Source: Pelagibius sp965227505 (GTDB lineage: Bacteria > Pseudomonadota > Alphaproteobacteria > Kiloniellales > Kiloniellaceae). Taken from it: a stretch of DNA of 64,000 nt. Location of the stretch: positions 1,116,001-1,180,000 of the forward strand of contig NZ_OZ245757.1 of the NCBI RefSeq assembly GCF_965227505.1. Reading direction: 5' to 3'. The notes beneath the pieces were generated by a model. It did no database searches and was not told the origin of the DNA. It was given only the letters and a program-made list of their open reading frames with translations. A program made the translations under genes and the position numbers. Position 1 is the first letter of the stretch, and the number at the start of each line of letters is the position of its first letter. This document shows positions 34,640 through 43,009 of this stretch, piece after piece.

Positions 34640-35353
34640 ATGGCAAGCGAGACATCAGGAAAACCAGCCGCGGATTACGTTCTGGGCCGACTCGTCCTGG
34701 ACTACTTCCGGGCCTTCATGTGGCCCCTGGTCGCCGTCGTCGTGGTGCTGGTTTATCAGAACGACGTGCGGACTCTGGTCTTCGAACGTGAAATCGACGT
34801 GTTCGGCGTCAGGATCGGCGCCAAGGTCGAGCAGATCGAATCCCAGGCCCTGGCGGAAATCGCCGATGTCCGGCTTCTGCTGGAGGCCCAGCAGTCCAGC
34901 GGGGGCGAGGGCGGCAACCCCGAAATCGCCCGCGACATCGATGCCAAGCTCGAAACCCTGGAGCGCAATCTTTCCCGGGAGATTGCGGAGGTCCAGAGCG
35001 TCCAGCAAACGCGCCGCCCGGCACCGCCTCCGCAGCGACCGGCGCCCTCGCCCGCCGCCGCGGTGAGCCCGACGACGCTGGCCGCTGCGGCCGAGCGCCG
35101 CGGCTTCGAAGCCTTGGTCAAGCACGACGTCGCAACAGCCATTGCCGCCTTCGACGAAGCGCGGCGCATCCTGCCGGACTACCGCAATGTCGCCGAGATC
35201 GGAAATGCACTGCGCAGGTTCGAAGATCGACTGAAAGACCCGGAAAGCCCCATGTGGGCGCAGCTCTACCGGGAAATCCTGACCCGCTATTCCTGGGGGC
35301 TGCCGGACGATCTGCGCAGTGTTATCCGCAGAGGCGCCAAACAGGCATACTGA
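34640..35353 (+). CDS. Membrane-anchored coiled-coil protein of unknown function
   Basis: A 237-residue protein with one N-terminal transmembrane segment (about 25-42). A charged, probably coiled-coil stretch follows (about 55-118, with regularly spaced Leu/Ile and Glu), then a Pro/Ala linker (RPAPPPQRPAPSPAAA) and a C-terminal helical domain resembling a single TPR-like unit (about 150-195). ATG 34640 has GGGAGAG upstream. I do not recognise a family. The single anchor with a long soluble part suggests a scaffold or envelope role, but that is only an inference. Confidence 0.7.
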   Translation: MASETSGKPAADYVLGRLVLDYFRAFMWPLVAVVVVLVYQNDVRTLVFEREIDVFGVRIGAKVEQIESQALAEIADVRLLLEAQQSSGGEGGNPEIARDIDAKLETLERNLSREIAEVQSVQQTRRPAPPPQRPAPSPAAAVSPTTLAAAAERRGFEALVKHDVATAIAAFDEARRILPDYRNVAEIGNALRRFEDRLKDPESPMWAQLYREILTRYSWGLPDDLRSVIRRGAKQAY

Positions 35354-35554
35354 GCGGTAGACCGGGAAGCCCTTCGACAGACGCACGGCCACGCCGCTGT
35401 CCAGAGCTTCCGCAAGGATCCACAAGGTACAGATGCACAAGACGGTGGCGCCACAGCGCTGCCGCCTTATGATCCTCTGCGTGTTGCATCGGCTGGGCGG
35501 GGACACGGGCAACGCAGATCCTTCGCCTGCAAACGATGAAAACCTCAGGCGTCG

Positions 35555-37348
35555 GTGGAGCGGTCCTTGGCAATTCTTTCGCAAGCAGCAGTGTTTCTGG
35601 GTGCGGCGGTCATCGCCGTACCGCTGGCAAAGCGGTTCGGTTTCGGTGCGATTCTGGGTTATCTCGCCGCGGGCCTCGCCATCGGCCCGGGCGGGTTCGG
35701 CCTCATTGCCGAGGTCGATGCGGTCCTCCACTTTGCCGAGTTCGGCGTCGTCCTGCTGCTTTTCGTGATCGGGCTGGAACTGCAGCCGAGCCGCCTCTGG
35801 GCCATGCGCAAATCCGTCTTCGGCCTCGGCCTTGCGCAGGTCGTCATCACCGCCGTGCCGCTGGGCATCGCCGCCTTGCTCTACGGCCAGCGCTTCGAGA
35901 CGGCAGTCATCATCGGCCTCAGCCTCGCGCTTTCCTCCACCGCCTTCGCTCTGCAAAGCCTGGCCGAGAAGAACGAGCTGACCACCCGCCACGGCCGCTC
36001 GGCCTTTTCGATCCTGCTGTTCCAGGATCTGGCGGTCATACCTCTGCTCGCCCTCATCCCGCTGCTGGCCGCCGACGACGCCGGGTCCGAGACCGCGGGC
36101 GGCTGGATCGACGCCGCCATCGTCATCGCGGTCCTCGTCGCCATCGTCGTGGGAGGGCGATACCTGCTGCGCTACGCGCTGAGGATCGTCGCAGTCACCA
36201 AGGTGCGGGAGATCTTTACCGCCATGGCGTTGCTGACGGTGACGGGTACGGCCCTGGCCGTCGAAGCGGTCGGCCTGTCGATGGCTCTGGGCGCTTTCCT
36301 GGCCGGCGTGCTGCTGGCCGATTCCGAGTACCGCCATGCACTGGAGGCCGACATCGAGCCCTTCAAGGGCCTGTTGCTGGGCCTCTTCTTCATCGCCGTC
36401 GGCATGTCCTTGAATGTTGCGCTGATCGCCGAGCGGCCGATTGAGATCGCCGGTTGGGTGATCTTCCTGATGACGACCAAGGCCCTGGTGCTGATCGCCC
36501 TCGGCCGTCTGAGCGGCCTCAGCTGGTCTTCGGCGCGCAACCTCGCGGCTGCCATATCCCAGGGCGGTGAGTTCGCCTTTGTGATCTTCGGCATTGCGGT
36601 GGCCGCCCGGCTCATGGACAGCGGGCTTTCCGATCTGCTGATCGTCGTGGTGACGCTCTCCATGGCGGCGACACCCTTGGCCGCGGCGGCCAACAACCGC
36701 CTCTTCGCCCATCGCGGCAGCGGCGGCGGCGAGGGGCCGGCGGAGCCGGTGCCCCTGGAAGAGAACCAGGTCATCATCGCCGGCTTCGGACGCTTTGGGC
36801 AGATCGTCGCGCGCATCCTCAGGGCCCGCAAGATCGGCTTCACCGCGCTGGACGTGAGCGCCGAACAGGTCGACTTCGTCAAACGGTTCGGCAGCAAGAT
36901 CTACTACGGCGATGCGTCACGGCTCGACCTTCTGCGTGCAGCCCAGGCGGCCAAGGCGGAGATCTTCGTGCTGGCCATCGACGATGTCGAGGCCTCGCTG
37001 CGCACCGCCGAAACGGTCGTCGAACACTTCCCGAACCTCACGATCTACGCCCGGGCACGCAACCGCAAGCACGCCCATCAACTGATGGACCTGGGCGTCA
37101 GGATCATCCGCCGCGAAACACTGCACGCCAGCCTGGATCTTTCGCAGGCGGTGCTCCGGGGTCTCGGCCTGTCGCAGCGCGAGGCCGAACGTACGGTGAA
37201 GACTTTCCAGGAGCACGATGAACGGCGTTTGCTCATGCAGCACGCCGAACACAACGACGAGGAAAAAATGATCTATCTGGCGAAGGAAGCGGCGGAAGAG
37301 CTGGAGGAGCTCTTCGAAGAAGACCGCAAAGCGGAAGCTGCCGAGTAG
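35555..37348 (+). CDS. Kef-type cation:proton antiporter with RCK domain (CPA2 family)
   Basis: A 597-residue monovalent cation:proton antiporter. Twelve or so transmembrane helices fill residues 1-385, including FGVVLLLFVIGLELQPSRL. An RCK/TrkA-N nucleotide-binding domain (about 405-525) carries the Rossmann motif IIAGFGRFGQIVARIL, and an acidic C-terminal tail follows. It resembles KefB/KefC, which release potassium in exchange for protons and are gated by glutathione adducts in E. coli. The neighbouring PaaI gene is no KefF/G ancillary protein, so the gating is unclear. The start is a GTG at 35555, without a strong ribosome site. Confidence 0.9.
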   Translation: MERSLAILSQAAVFLGAAVIAVPLAKRFGFGAILGYLAAGLAIGPGGFGLIAEVDAVLHFAEFGVVLLLFVIGLELQPSRLWAMRKSVFGLGLAQVVITAVPLGIAALLYGQRFETAVIIGLSLALSSTAFALQSLAEKNELTTRHGRSAFSILLFQDLAVIPLLALIPLLAADDAGSETAGGWIDAAIVIAVLVAIVVGGRYLLRYALRIVAVTKVREIFTAMALLTVTGTALAVEAVGLSMALGAFLAGVLLADSEYRHALEADIEPFKGLLLGLFFIAVGMSLNVALIAERPIEIAGWVIFLMTTKALVLIALGRLSGLSWSSARNLAAAISQGGEFAFVIFGIAVAARLMDSGLSDLLIVVVTLSMAATPLAAAANNRLFAHRGSGGGEGPAEPVPLEENQVIIAGFGRFGQIVARILRARKIGFTALDVSAEQVDFVKRFGSKIYYGDASRLDLLRAAQAAKAEIFVLAIDDVEASLRTAETVVEHFPNLTIYARARNRKHAHQLMDLGVRIIRRETLHASLDLSQAVLRGLGLSQREAERTVKTFQEHDERRLLMQHAEHNDEEKMIYLAKEAAEELEELFEEDRKAEAAE

Positions 37349-37355
37349 CGGCGGC

Positions 37356-37841
37356 ATGAACGAAGAGACTGCAGCACCCCCGCCTCTGGTTCCCCGCGAC
37401 ACCCTTCGCAAGCTCAGCGGCCTCGCGCTGCTCCAGGGCATGCTGGAGGGACGGTATCCGCCCCCGCCCATGGCCGAGACCCTGGACTTTCATCTGCTCT
37501 CGGTCGCCCGCGGGCAGGTGGTCTTTCGCGGTCACCTGGCCGGACGCTTCTACAATCCGCTGGGGACCGTCCACGGCGGTTATTCGGCCACCCTGCTGGA
37601 TTCGGCCATGGCCTGCGCCGTGCATAGCACCCTGGAGCCGGGTGAGATCTACACCACCATGGAATTCAAGGTTCAGTTGGTGCGCGCCTTGACGGAAGAC
37701 CTCGGCACGGTTCTGTCGACAGGCAAGGTGCTGCATCGCGGTCGGCGTTCCGCCACTGCGGAAGCGAACCTGACATCCGAAGACGGAAAGCTGTTCGCCC
37801 ACGGCACAACGACCTGCATGATCATGCCTCTAGGGTCGTGA
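37356..37841 (+). CDS. PaaI-family hotdog thioesterase
   Basis: A 161-residue hotdog-fold acyl-CoA thioesterase. The family signature FYNPLGTVHGGYSATLLDSAMACA (here split as FYNPLGTVHGG then YSATLLDSAM) places the catalytic Asp-containing helix. GTVLSTGKVLHRGRRSATAEA is the closing beta region. It would hydrolyse a medium or aromatic acyl-CoA; the substrate is not predictable. It starts 7 bases after the antiporter stop, so the two are likely co-transcribed. There is no phenylacetate pathway nearby. Confidence 0.9.
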   Translation: MNEETAAPPPLVPRDTLRKLSGLALLQGMLEGRYPPPPMAETLDFHLLSVARGQVVFRGHLAGRFYNPLGTVHGGYSATLLDSAMACAVHSTLEPGEIYTTMEFKVQLVRALTEDLGTVLSTGKVLHRGRRSATAEANLTSEDGKLFAHGTTTCMIMPLGS

Positions 37842-37876
37842 CCTTGCCGGACCGGGAGGGTGAAGCCGCAGCCGGC

Positions 37877-38059
37877 TCAGGCGGATTTGGAGGCCCTGTA
37901 GACTGCGTCGGGAGCGTTGCTGTTGTGCGCGCCGGGCGGGTGCGCGCTGCCGGAGACGAGTTGCCCGGAATGCCGATAGGCACGCCGGCCCCGCAGGACT
38001 TCCTGCAGGCTGCGCAGCGGGCGCTGGAGATAGGGGCTGACGGGCTTTGACGGCTTCAT
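37877..38059 (-). CDS. Small basic protein of unknown function (60 aa)
   Basis: A 60-residue minus-strand ORF whose N-terminus (SPYLQRPLRSLQEVLRGR) looks like a conserved short alphaproteobacterial segment rather than chance coding; the rest is unremarkable. It follows the zinc-ribbon gene (38102-38257) on the same strand with 42 bases between, which supports a small operon. No function can be proposed. Confidence 0.45.
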   Translation of the reverse strand: MKPSKPVSPYLQRPLRSLQEVLRGRRAYRHSGQLVSGSAHPPGAHNSNAPDAVYRASKSA

Positions 38060-38101
38060 GTCTCTATCTACGGCAGTATCGTCCTGAAGGTTTCGCGATC
38101 C

Positions 38102-38257
38102 TCAGCCTTCGCGCCAGGCAGCGGTGGATTTGCAGCGCTTGCAGATGCGCTCGCCATGCCAGGCGCTTTCGAAGCGGTCCCGGCACATCAGACAGCGCCT
38201 GACAATCGCTTCCTGCGGTACGTTTGCCGCCGGCTTCTTGAAAGATGACTGTTTCAT
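38102..38257 (-). CDS. Small CxxC...CxxC zinc-ribbon protein (51 aa)
   Basis: This ORF encodes 51 residues. The C-terminal half, RRCLMCRDRFESAWHG followed by ERICKRCK, has paired CxxC motifs spaced as in small zinc ribbons, together with a conserved aromatic. Such short proteins are common in Rhodospirillales-type genomes and are often left unannotated. The frame in the opposite phase (38064-38291) is a shadow. ATG 38257 is preceded by a purine-rich stretch only weakly like a ribosome site. Confidence 0.75.
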   Translation of the reverse strand: MKQSSFKKPAANVPQEAIVRRCLMCRDRFESAWHGERICKRCKSTAAWREG

Positions 38258-38381
38258 GACGTCGATATGGGGACGGATGCAAACATTTCAAGGAGTTATA
38301 AGCTTACTCTAAGGTTACCAAAGGCCCCGCAACTGCCACGAAAGGTCGTAAGGAGATGAAATTCCTAGATCCGGCCGGGCG

Positions 38382-39626
38382 TCAGGCCATCTGGGCGCGG
38401 GCCCGGTCCCTTCGGCCGCTGTCCAGACCAAAAAGCGGCCTGAGCGCGTTGCCCAGATAGCTGCCGCCCAGGCCGGCGGCGAACCACAGCCAACCGTGCA
38501 GACTGCCGGAGGCGACACCGCTGAAATAGGCCCCCACGTTGCAGCCATAGGCCAGACGCGCACCGTAGCCCATGAGCAGGCCGCCCAGAGCCGCGGCCAG
38601 CACTGTGCGCCAGGGCAGCCGCCAGGCCGGATTGAACTTTCCGGCCAGCCCTGCCGCGAGCAGGGCGCCGACGATCACCCCGAAGTTCATCACCGAGGTG
38701 CTGCTCTCGAAGACCGATCCCGCCAGCGCGCGGCTGGGGAAGGGCCAGGTCCAAAAGGCCCAGGCCGAGAGGTCGATGCCGGCGGCGCTGGCAAGCTTGC
38801 CCGCCCAAAGCGTGTAGCCGAAGCTGATGGTCCAGGGATGGCCCGCGGAAACCAGGGTGACCGCATTCAGCAGCGCCAGCAGGACTGCACCCCAGAGCAG
38901 CGGCCAGGGGCCGGAGACGAACCGCCGCCAGCCGCGTGTCGCCCCGTCCCGCGGCACCGCGGTGGGCCGCCGCCGTTCGACCCAGAGCGTAAGGCCGGCG
39001 ATGCCGGCCAGAAACGCGAGCTGCGCGCCAAGCGCCGGGAGCAGACCCCACTCCCTGAGAATGGAGATGCTGCCGAGGCTGGGCGTGTCGATCCACCAGG
39101 GCATATGCATGCTGCCGATCAGCGAACCGACCATAAAAAAGATCAGGGTGAAGACCATGCGGGTGGACCCGCCGCCGACGGTGTAGAGCGTGCCCGAGGC
39201 GCAGCCCCCGGCAAGCTGCATTCCGACCCCGAAAATGGCCGCGCCGAAGGCCACGGACAGGCCGAGCGGCGCAACGGCACCGCCGCCCACCGCCTGGCCG
39301 AAGAAAGACCCCTGATCGATCAGCGGGAAAAACAGAAGGCTCGCGAGCGCCAGCATCACCATCTGGGCGCGCAGGCCGGCGCCGCGCCCTTCGGCGATGA
39401 AGACCCGCCAGGCGGAGGCGAAGCCGAACGCGGCGTGATACAGCACCAACCCCAGGGCGGCGCCGAGCAGATAGAGCCAGGCCATCCGCTGGCTGGCGTC
39501 GTCCGCGATGGTGACCATGCCGGCGGCAAGCAACAGCAGCGCCGGCGCCGCCACCCGCCAATCCACCTGGCGCATATTCTCCGCCTTGGCGGCTGCGGCG
39601 GTCCCTGCGCTGGTCATCTGCGCCAT
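38382..39626 (-). CDS. YeeE/YedE family sulfur-compound transporter
   Basis: ATG 39626 with AGGAAGAG upstream gives 414 residues, with about nine to ten transmembrane segments. The paired signatures GMQLAGGCASGTLYTVGGG (near 110-128) and YGCNVGAYFSG (near 365) hold the cysteines that relay thiosulfate through TsuA-type channels. The substrate is probably thiosulfate or another sulfur compound. A two-domain rhodanese gene lies 200 bases upstream on the same strand, a known pairing in sulfide/persulfide detoxification loci. Confidence 0.88.
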   Translation of the reverse strand: MAQMTSAGTAAAAKAENMRQVDWRVAAPALLLLAAGMVTIADDASQRMAWLYLLGAALGLVLYHAAFGFASAWRVFIAEGRGAGLRAQMVMLALASLLFFPLIDQGSFFGQAVGGGAVAPLGLSVAFGAAIFGVGMQLAGGCASGTLYTVGGGSTRMVFTLIFFMVGSLIGSMHMPWWIDTPSLGSISILREWGLLPALGAQLAFLAGIAGLTLWVERRRPTAVPRDGATRGWRRFVSGPWPLLWGAVLLALLNAVTLVSAGHPWTISFGYTLWAGKLASAAGIDLSAWAFWTWPFPSRALAGSVFESSTSVMNFGVIVGALLAAGLAGKFNPAWRLPWRTVLAAALGGLLMGYGARLAYGCNVGAYFSGVASGSLHGWLWFAAGLGGSYLGNALRPLFGLDSGRRDRARAQMA

Positions 39627-39826
39627 GCTCTTCCTGTCCTCGGACACCGGAGACCTTTGTTTCCAGTCGCGGCCGCGCGGCGCCGCGACCCGGTTTCAGT
39701 AAACCGCAACACCAAGCCTGTCGAGGCGGGGGCACGGCATTGTGAGCAGAGATGAGCAGCCGAGATAAACGGCGGCCACGCGTCTGTACCGAAGGTGCGG
39801 GCCCTCGTCATGCGGGCCGCGACGGC

Positions 39827-40843
39827 CTAGGGCGCGTCCCTGCCACCGGCAGCCACCGGCAGGTCCGGCTGCGCCGTCCAGTCGACCATGGAGCCATCGT
39901 AAAGGCGGACGTTCTCCTGCCCCAGAATCTCGCTCTGCACGAACCAGCCGAGCGACGCCCAGTGGCCGGTGTTGCAGAAGGTGATCGTTCCCTCGTCCGA
40001 AGCGTCGATGCCGGCCGCCTGCGCGAGGGCGGTGGCCCGGGCCTTGCTGACGAAGCGTCCGGCGCCATCGGTCAGGCGTCCTTCGGGAAGCGACAGCGCG
40101 CCGGGGATCGTTCCCGGACGGCGCGCCGCAGGATGGCTGCTCTGCCCCAGGTACTGAGGTGTCGGGCGATTGTCGATCAGCCTCGTACCCGCCTGCAGGG
40201 CCGCGACGACGTCGTTCCGGTCCGCAATCAGTTCGGGGCGGAACTGCGCCTTGAAAACAGTCGGATCCGGCGTCGCCGCGCCCGTGGCAATCGGGTTCGC
40301 GGGATCGGCGGTGTAGGCGCGGTAGCCGCCGTCCAATATGGAAACCGCATCGTGGCCCAGCACCTTGAAGGTCCAGTAGACGCGGGTCGCGCTGCCCATT
40401 TCCAGCGCGCTGGCCCCGGCGGCGACGATCACCACGTGATCCTCATTGCCGATTCCCAGGCCGCCGATCAACGCTTCCAATTCAGCGATCGGCGGCAGCT
40501 GCCCGGGCACGCCTGCTTGCGACTTACGCCAGCCGTCGCGCAGATAGTCGCTGTAGACCGAGCCTGGAATGTGACCGCGGGCGAAGACCTCGGCGGAGCC
40601 GCCGCTCATCCGGTTGCGGACGTCAAGCAGACGCAGGTCGGCGCGGCCCGCGTTGGCCGTCACCCAGTCGACATCGACCAACGGTCCCGCCGCCTGCCCG
40701 GCCTGAACAGGTCCGCCGGCCGGCGCCAGCATCGCGATGCCGGCAACCGCCATCACCGCCCCGAGACCCCGGAGCCCGGGCTTCAGGGCGCCGGCCAGAG
40801 TGGCGAAGGCCGACCTTGCATCTAAGGCGCCGGTGGAGCGCAT
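39827..40843 (-). CDS. Exported two-domain rhodanese sulfurtransferase
   Basis: ATG 40843 with GGAGAA upstream gives 338 residues. A hydrophobic N-terminal stretch (about 22-42) suggests export to the periplasm. Two rhodanese domains follow: an inactive first half (LLDVRNRMSGG near 70) and a catalytic second half with the persulfide Cys290 in FCNTGHWAS. It moves sulfane sulfur to an acceptor. The YeeE transporter gene lies downstream on the same strand. An AT-rich inverted repeat lies just upstream and may be an operator. Confidence 0.9.
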   Translation of the reverse strand: MRSTGALDARSAFATLAGALKPGLRGLGAVMAVAGIAMLAPAGGPVQAGQAAGPLVDVDWVTANAGRADLRLLDVRNRMSGGSAEVFARGHIPGSVYSDYLRDGWRKSQAGVPGQLPPIAELEALIGGLGIGNEDHVVIVAAGASALEMGSATRVYWTFKVLGHDAVSILDGGYRAYTADPANPIATGAATPDPTVFKAQFRPELIADRNDVVAALQAGTRLIDNRPTPQYLGQSSHPAARRPGTIPGALSLPEGRLTDGAGRFVSKARATALAQAAGIDASDEGTITFCNTGHWASLGWFVQSEILGQENVRLYDGSMVDWTAQPDLPVAAGGRDAP

Positions 40844-40885
40844 GTGCCTGTTCTCCTGCTGCAAGCCTCTATGATTTCAGCATTC

Positions 40886-40934
40886 CACAAAGTAAAATAT
40901 ATTTAAATAACTAACTCAATATGTATTTTATGCC
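40886..40934 (-). promoter_or_regulatory. AT-rich inverted repeat upstream of the sulfur genes
   Basis: An AT-rich tract of about 40 bases, unusual for this genome, contains AAAATATATT and AATATGTATTTT as imperfect inverted arms. It lies 43-90 bases before the rhodanese start. ArsR-type sulfide sensors (BigR/SqrR) bind such sites ahead of rhodanese-YeeE operons in other alphaproteobacteria; no such regulator gene is in this window. Confidence 0.4.
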
Positions 40935-41333
40935 GCTATTTTGCCTCTTGCGGTTTCGCGCGGCAGTCGATTGAACAGGACGTATTCGGGGCAGAGGGTG
41001 CCCAAAAGTCTGTTTTCCATAGGGCATTGTTCAAGAAGGGGGACCATGCCGGCCATTTCTGTGGCACCCGCGTCAGAACTGGCGCGCGGGGCGGTAATGG
41101 TTGACGTCGTTGTCGATCCGGCCGATGAAAGTCGCCGGACGAACCGCCATTTAAGATCGGGCATCGACGACCGGGCAATGAAAACCGGGTCTTTCACATC
41201 GCCGCGGCCTGCGGGAGGCCGGCGCAGAGGCTTGCTCGCCGGCCGCCTTCCGGGGGTCGGGTGCGGGCCCGATCAGAAACACCGCCGCATTGCGGGACGG
41301 CCACGAGAGCCGTTTTTCCTGAGGGGAGTTTCC
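40935..41333. other. Non-coding interval before the SEL1 lipoprotein
   Basis: About 400 bases. An open frame runs in from the left but has no ribosome site or coding character before the lipoprotein start at 41334, so I treat it as untranslated. No RNA or repeat was recognised. Confidence 0.4.
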
Positions 41334-42365
41334 ATGATCTTGACCGGCAAAGGACGCCGCGGCTTCGGGACCGTGGCAGCCGTTGTTCTTATCGGGTCCG
41401 TCGCCGCTGGCTGTACCGAGGTCAAAGACACCTTGGAAGGTGCCAGCGAGAGCGTCTCCAGCATTTTCGACGACGAGACACCCCTGCCCTCCGGCGAGCA
41501 AGGCGCCTTGGTGGACAGCGCGGCGCTGAACGCGCTCTATGACGAAGGCCTGCGGCTGCGCGAGGGCGGCGCCGAGGAAGAGGCGCTGGTCCGGTTTCGC
41601 GAAGCGGCCGTACGCGGCCATGGGCCGGCGGCCTATGAACTGGGCGAAGCCTACAACGCCGGCCGCGGCGTCGATCAGGATCTGGACGAAGGCGCCAAGT
41701 GGATCAACGCAGCGGCGACCCGCGGCGAGCCGCGCGCGCAGTATGTACTGGGCTCCGCCTACTATGCCGGCGATGACGTCCAGCAGGACTTCATCCGTGC
41801 CGTCCGCTACCTGGGCGATTCCGCCGAGCAGGGCTACGCCCCCGCCCAGTACCTCCTCGCGGAGTGCTACGCGAACGGGCGCGGGGTGACCAAGAACCTC
41901 TCCTGGGCTGCGCGCTGGTACGGCAAGGCCGCCGAGCAGGGCCACACCGAAGGCGCCTTCTCCTACGGTGTGGTCCAGGCGGCCGGCCTTGGTGTGCCGG
42001 AGAACCTGGTTTCCGGCTATTCCTGGCTTTCGGTCGCCGACCAGCAAGGTCACGCCACGGCCCTAGAGATCCGCGCCGCCATCGCCAACAACATGTCCGC
42101 CCAGGAGCTGCAGAGCGGCAAGGCGCGGGCAGCGACCTTCCAGGCGGTCGAGGAAACCGTGTTCGCGGACAAGCCGACGATCATGTTCGTGCAGCACAGC
42201 CTCAACCAGCTTGGCTTCAATGCCGGCGTGGTCGACGGACTGATGGGCCCGCGCACCCGCGGTGCCATCGGCGCCTATCTGACCAGTGTCGGGGCCGAGA
42301 GCGAGGCGGCGGTAACGCCCGAGCTTGTGCAGCGCCTCTTCGAAAGCCAGCAGAACACCGCCTGA
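41334..42365 (+). CDS. SEL1-repeat lipoprotein with peptidoglycan-binding domain
   Basis: ATG 41334 with GAGGGGAG upstream gives 343 residues. The N-terminal signal ends in a lipobox (GSVAAGC), so it is a lipoprotein. SEL1/TPR-like repeats of about 36 residues (about 65-250, each with A-x-x-x-L-G/A and A/G-x-G pattern) follow. A C-terminal peptidoglycan-binding domain includes LNQLGFNAGVVDGLMGPRTRGAI. The architecture suits an outer-membrane protein that touches the cell wall and binds a partner through the SEL1 part. It ends at a hairpin (42395-42426). Confidence 0.88.
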   Translation: MILTGKGRRGFGTVAAVVLIGSVAAGCTEVKDTLEGASESVSSIFDDETPLPSGEQGALVDSAALNALYDEGLRLREGGAEEEALVRFREAAVRGHGPAAYELGEAYNAGRGVDQDLDEGAKWINAAATRGEPRAQYVLGSAYYAGDDVQQDFIRAVRYLGDSAEQGYAPAQYLLAECYANGRGVTKNLSWAARWYGKAAEQGHTEGAFSYGVVQAAGLGVPENLVSGYSWLSVADQQGHATALEIRAAIANNMSAQELQSGKARAATFQAVEETVFADKPTIMFVQHSLNQLGFNAGVVDGLMGPRTRGAIGAYLTSVGAESEAAVTPELVQRLFESQQNTA

Positions 42366-42394
42366 CCGCCTTCCAATCCGGCGATCTGCACCTT

Positions 42395-42426
42395 CAGGCC
42401 GTCTGCCGGTCGGCGGCAGCGGCCTG
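42395..42426 (+). terminator. Hairpin after the SEL1 lipoprotein gene
   Basis: CAGGCCG (42395-42401) pairs with CGGCCTG (42420-42426) and CTGCCG (42403-42408) with CGGCAG (42414-42419), leaving one bulged base and a 5-base loop. It lies 30 bases after the stop. The following CCGGTCTTT has only a short U-run, so termination strength is uncertain. Confidence 0.55.
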
Positions 42427-42491
42427 CCGGTCTTTGAGGTAATGCTAAATTAACCAGCTTTGGGCAGGCTGCTTATCCTCCCAACGAGTCC

Positions 42492-42956
42492 ATGGGCAAG
42501 AGCTTGACCGCATCCCCGCTCTACAGGCTGCTCTACATGAGCACGGCCCGTCACGACATGTCCGACGGCGATCTGGAGGCCATCCTCGTGGATGCCCGCC
42601 GCGCCAATGCCGCTGCGGGCATCACGGGTATGCTGCTCTATGGCGACCGCCACTTCCTGCAGTGCCTGGAAGGGGAGCGGCAGACTGTCGAAGCGCTTTA
42701 TGATCGGATCGCCGCCGACCCGCGGCATCGGGGCATGACCCGGCTGATCGCAGGTCCGATCGACGAGCGGGCCTTTCCCGACTGGTCGATGGGCTTCCGG
42801 CGGCTGGACCGGGATCAGGCGGCCGCGGTCGCCGGCTTCGTCGACCTCGCAAGGCAGGACGTTACCGATGTGCTCCCGCCTGAGATTCCGCAAGAAGTCG
42901 CTGTGTTCATGGAACACTTTTCCCGGCACAACATCCTGCTGTCCCGCGACCGCTAG
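42492..42956 (+). CDS. BLUF-domain blue-light sensor
   Basis: A 154-residue short BLUF protein. The flavin-site residues are all present: Tyr in LYRLLYMSTA (near 12-16), Asn in ARRANAAAGITGMLL (near 37), and Gln in FLQCLEG (near 56), with DWSMGF near 101. BLUF domains bind FAD and switch hydrogen bonding on blue light. With no attached output domain it should signal by contact with a partner. No partner gene is recognisable nearby. The last codons are part of an 18-base near-perfect tandem duplication. Confidence 0.93.
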   Translation: MGKSLTASPLYRLLYMSTARHDMSDGDLEAILVDARRANAAAGITGMLLYGDRHFLQCLEGERQTVEALYDRIAADPRHRGMTRLIAGPIDERAFPDWSMGFRRLDRDQAAAVAGFVDLARQDVTDVLPPEIPQEVAVFMEHFSRHNILLSRDR

Positions 42957-42978
42957 TCAGCCCCGGACCGCTAGTCAG
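42943..42978. repeat. 18-bp near-perfect tandem duplication across a stop codon
   Basis: Units 42943-42960 and 42961-42978 match at 16 of 18 positions. The BLUF stop codon TAG (42954-42956) lies in the first unit and is copied in the second. Confidence 0.9.
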
Positions 42979-43009
42979 AAAGCGCCCCCGCGTGCCCCAG
43001 CGCGCAGCG

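Noticed and set aside
41334..42365. CRISPR-like or tandem DNA repeats in the SEL1 gene
   Set aside because: The repetition is at protein level (SEL1 units) and is diverged in DNA; no spacer structure.
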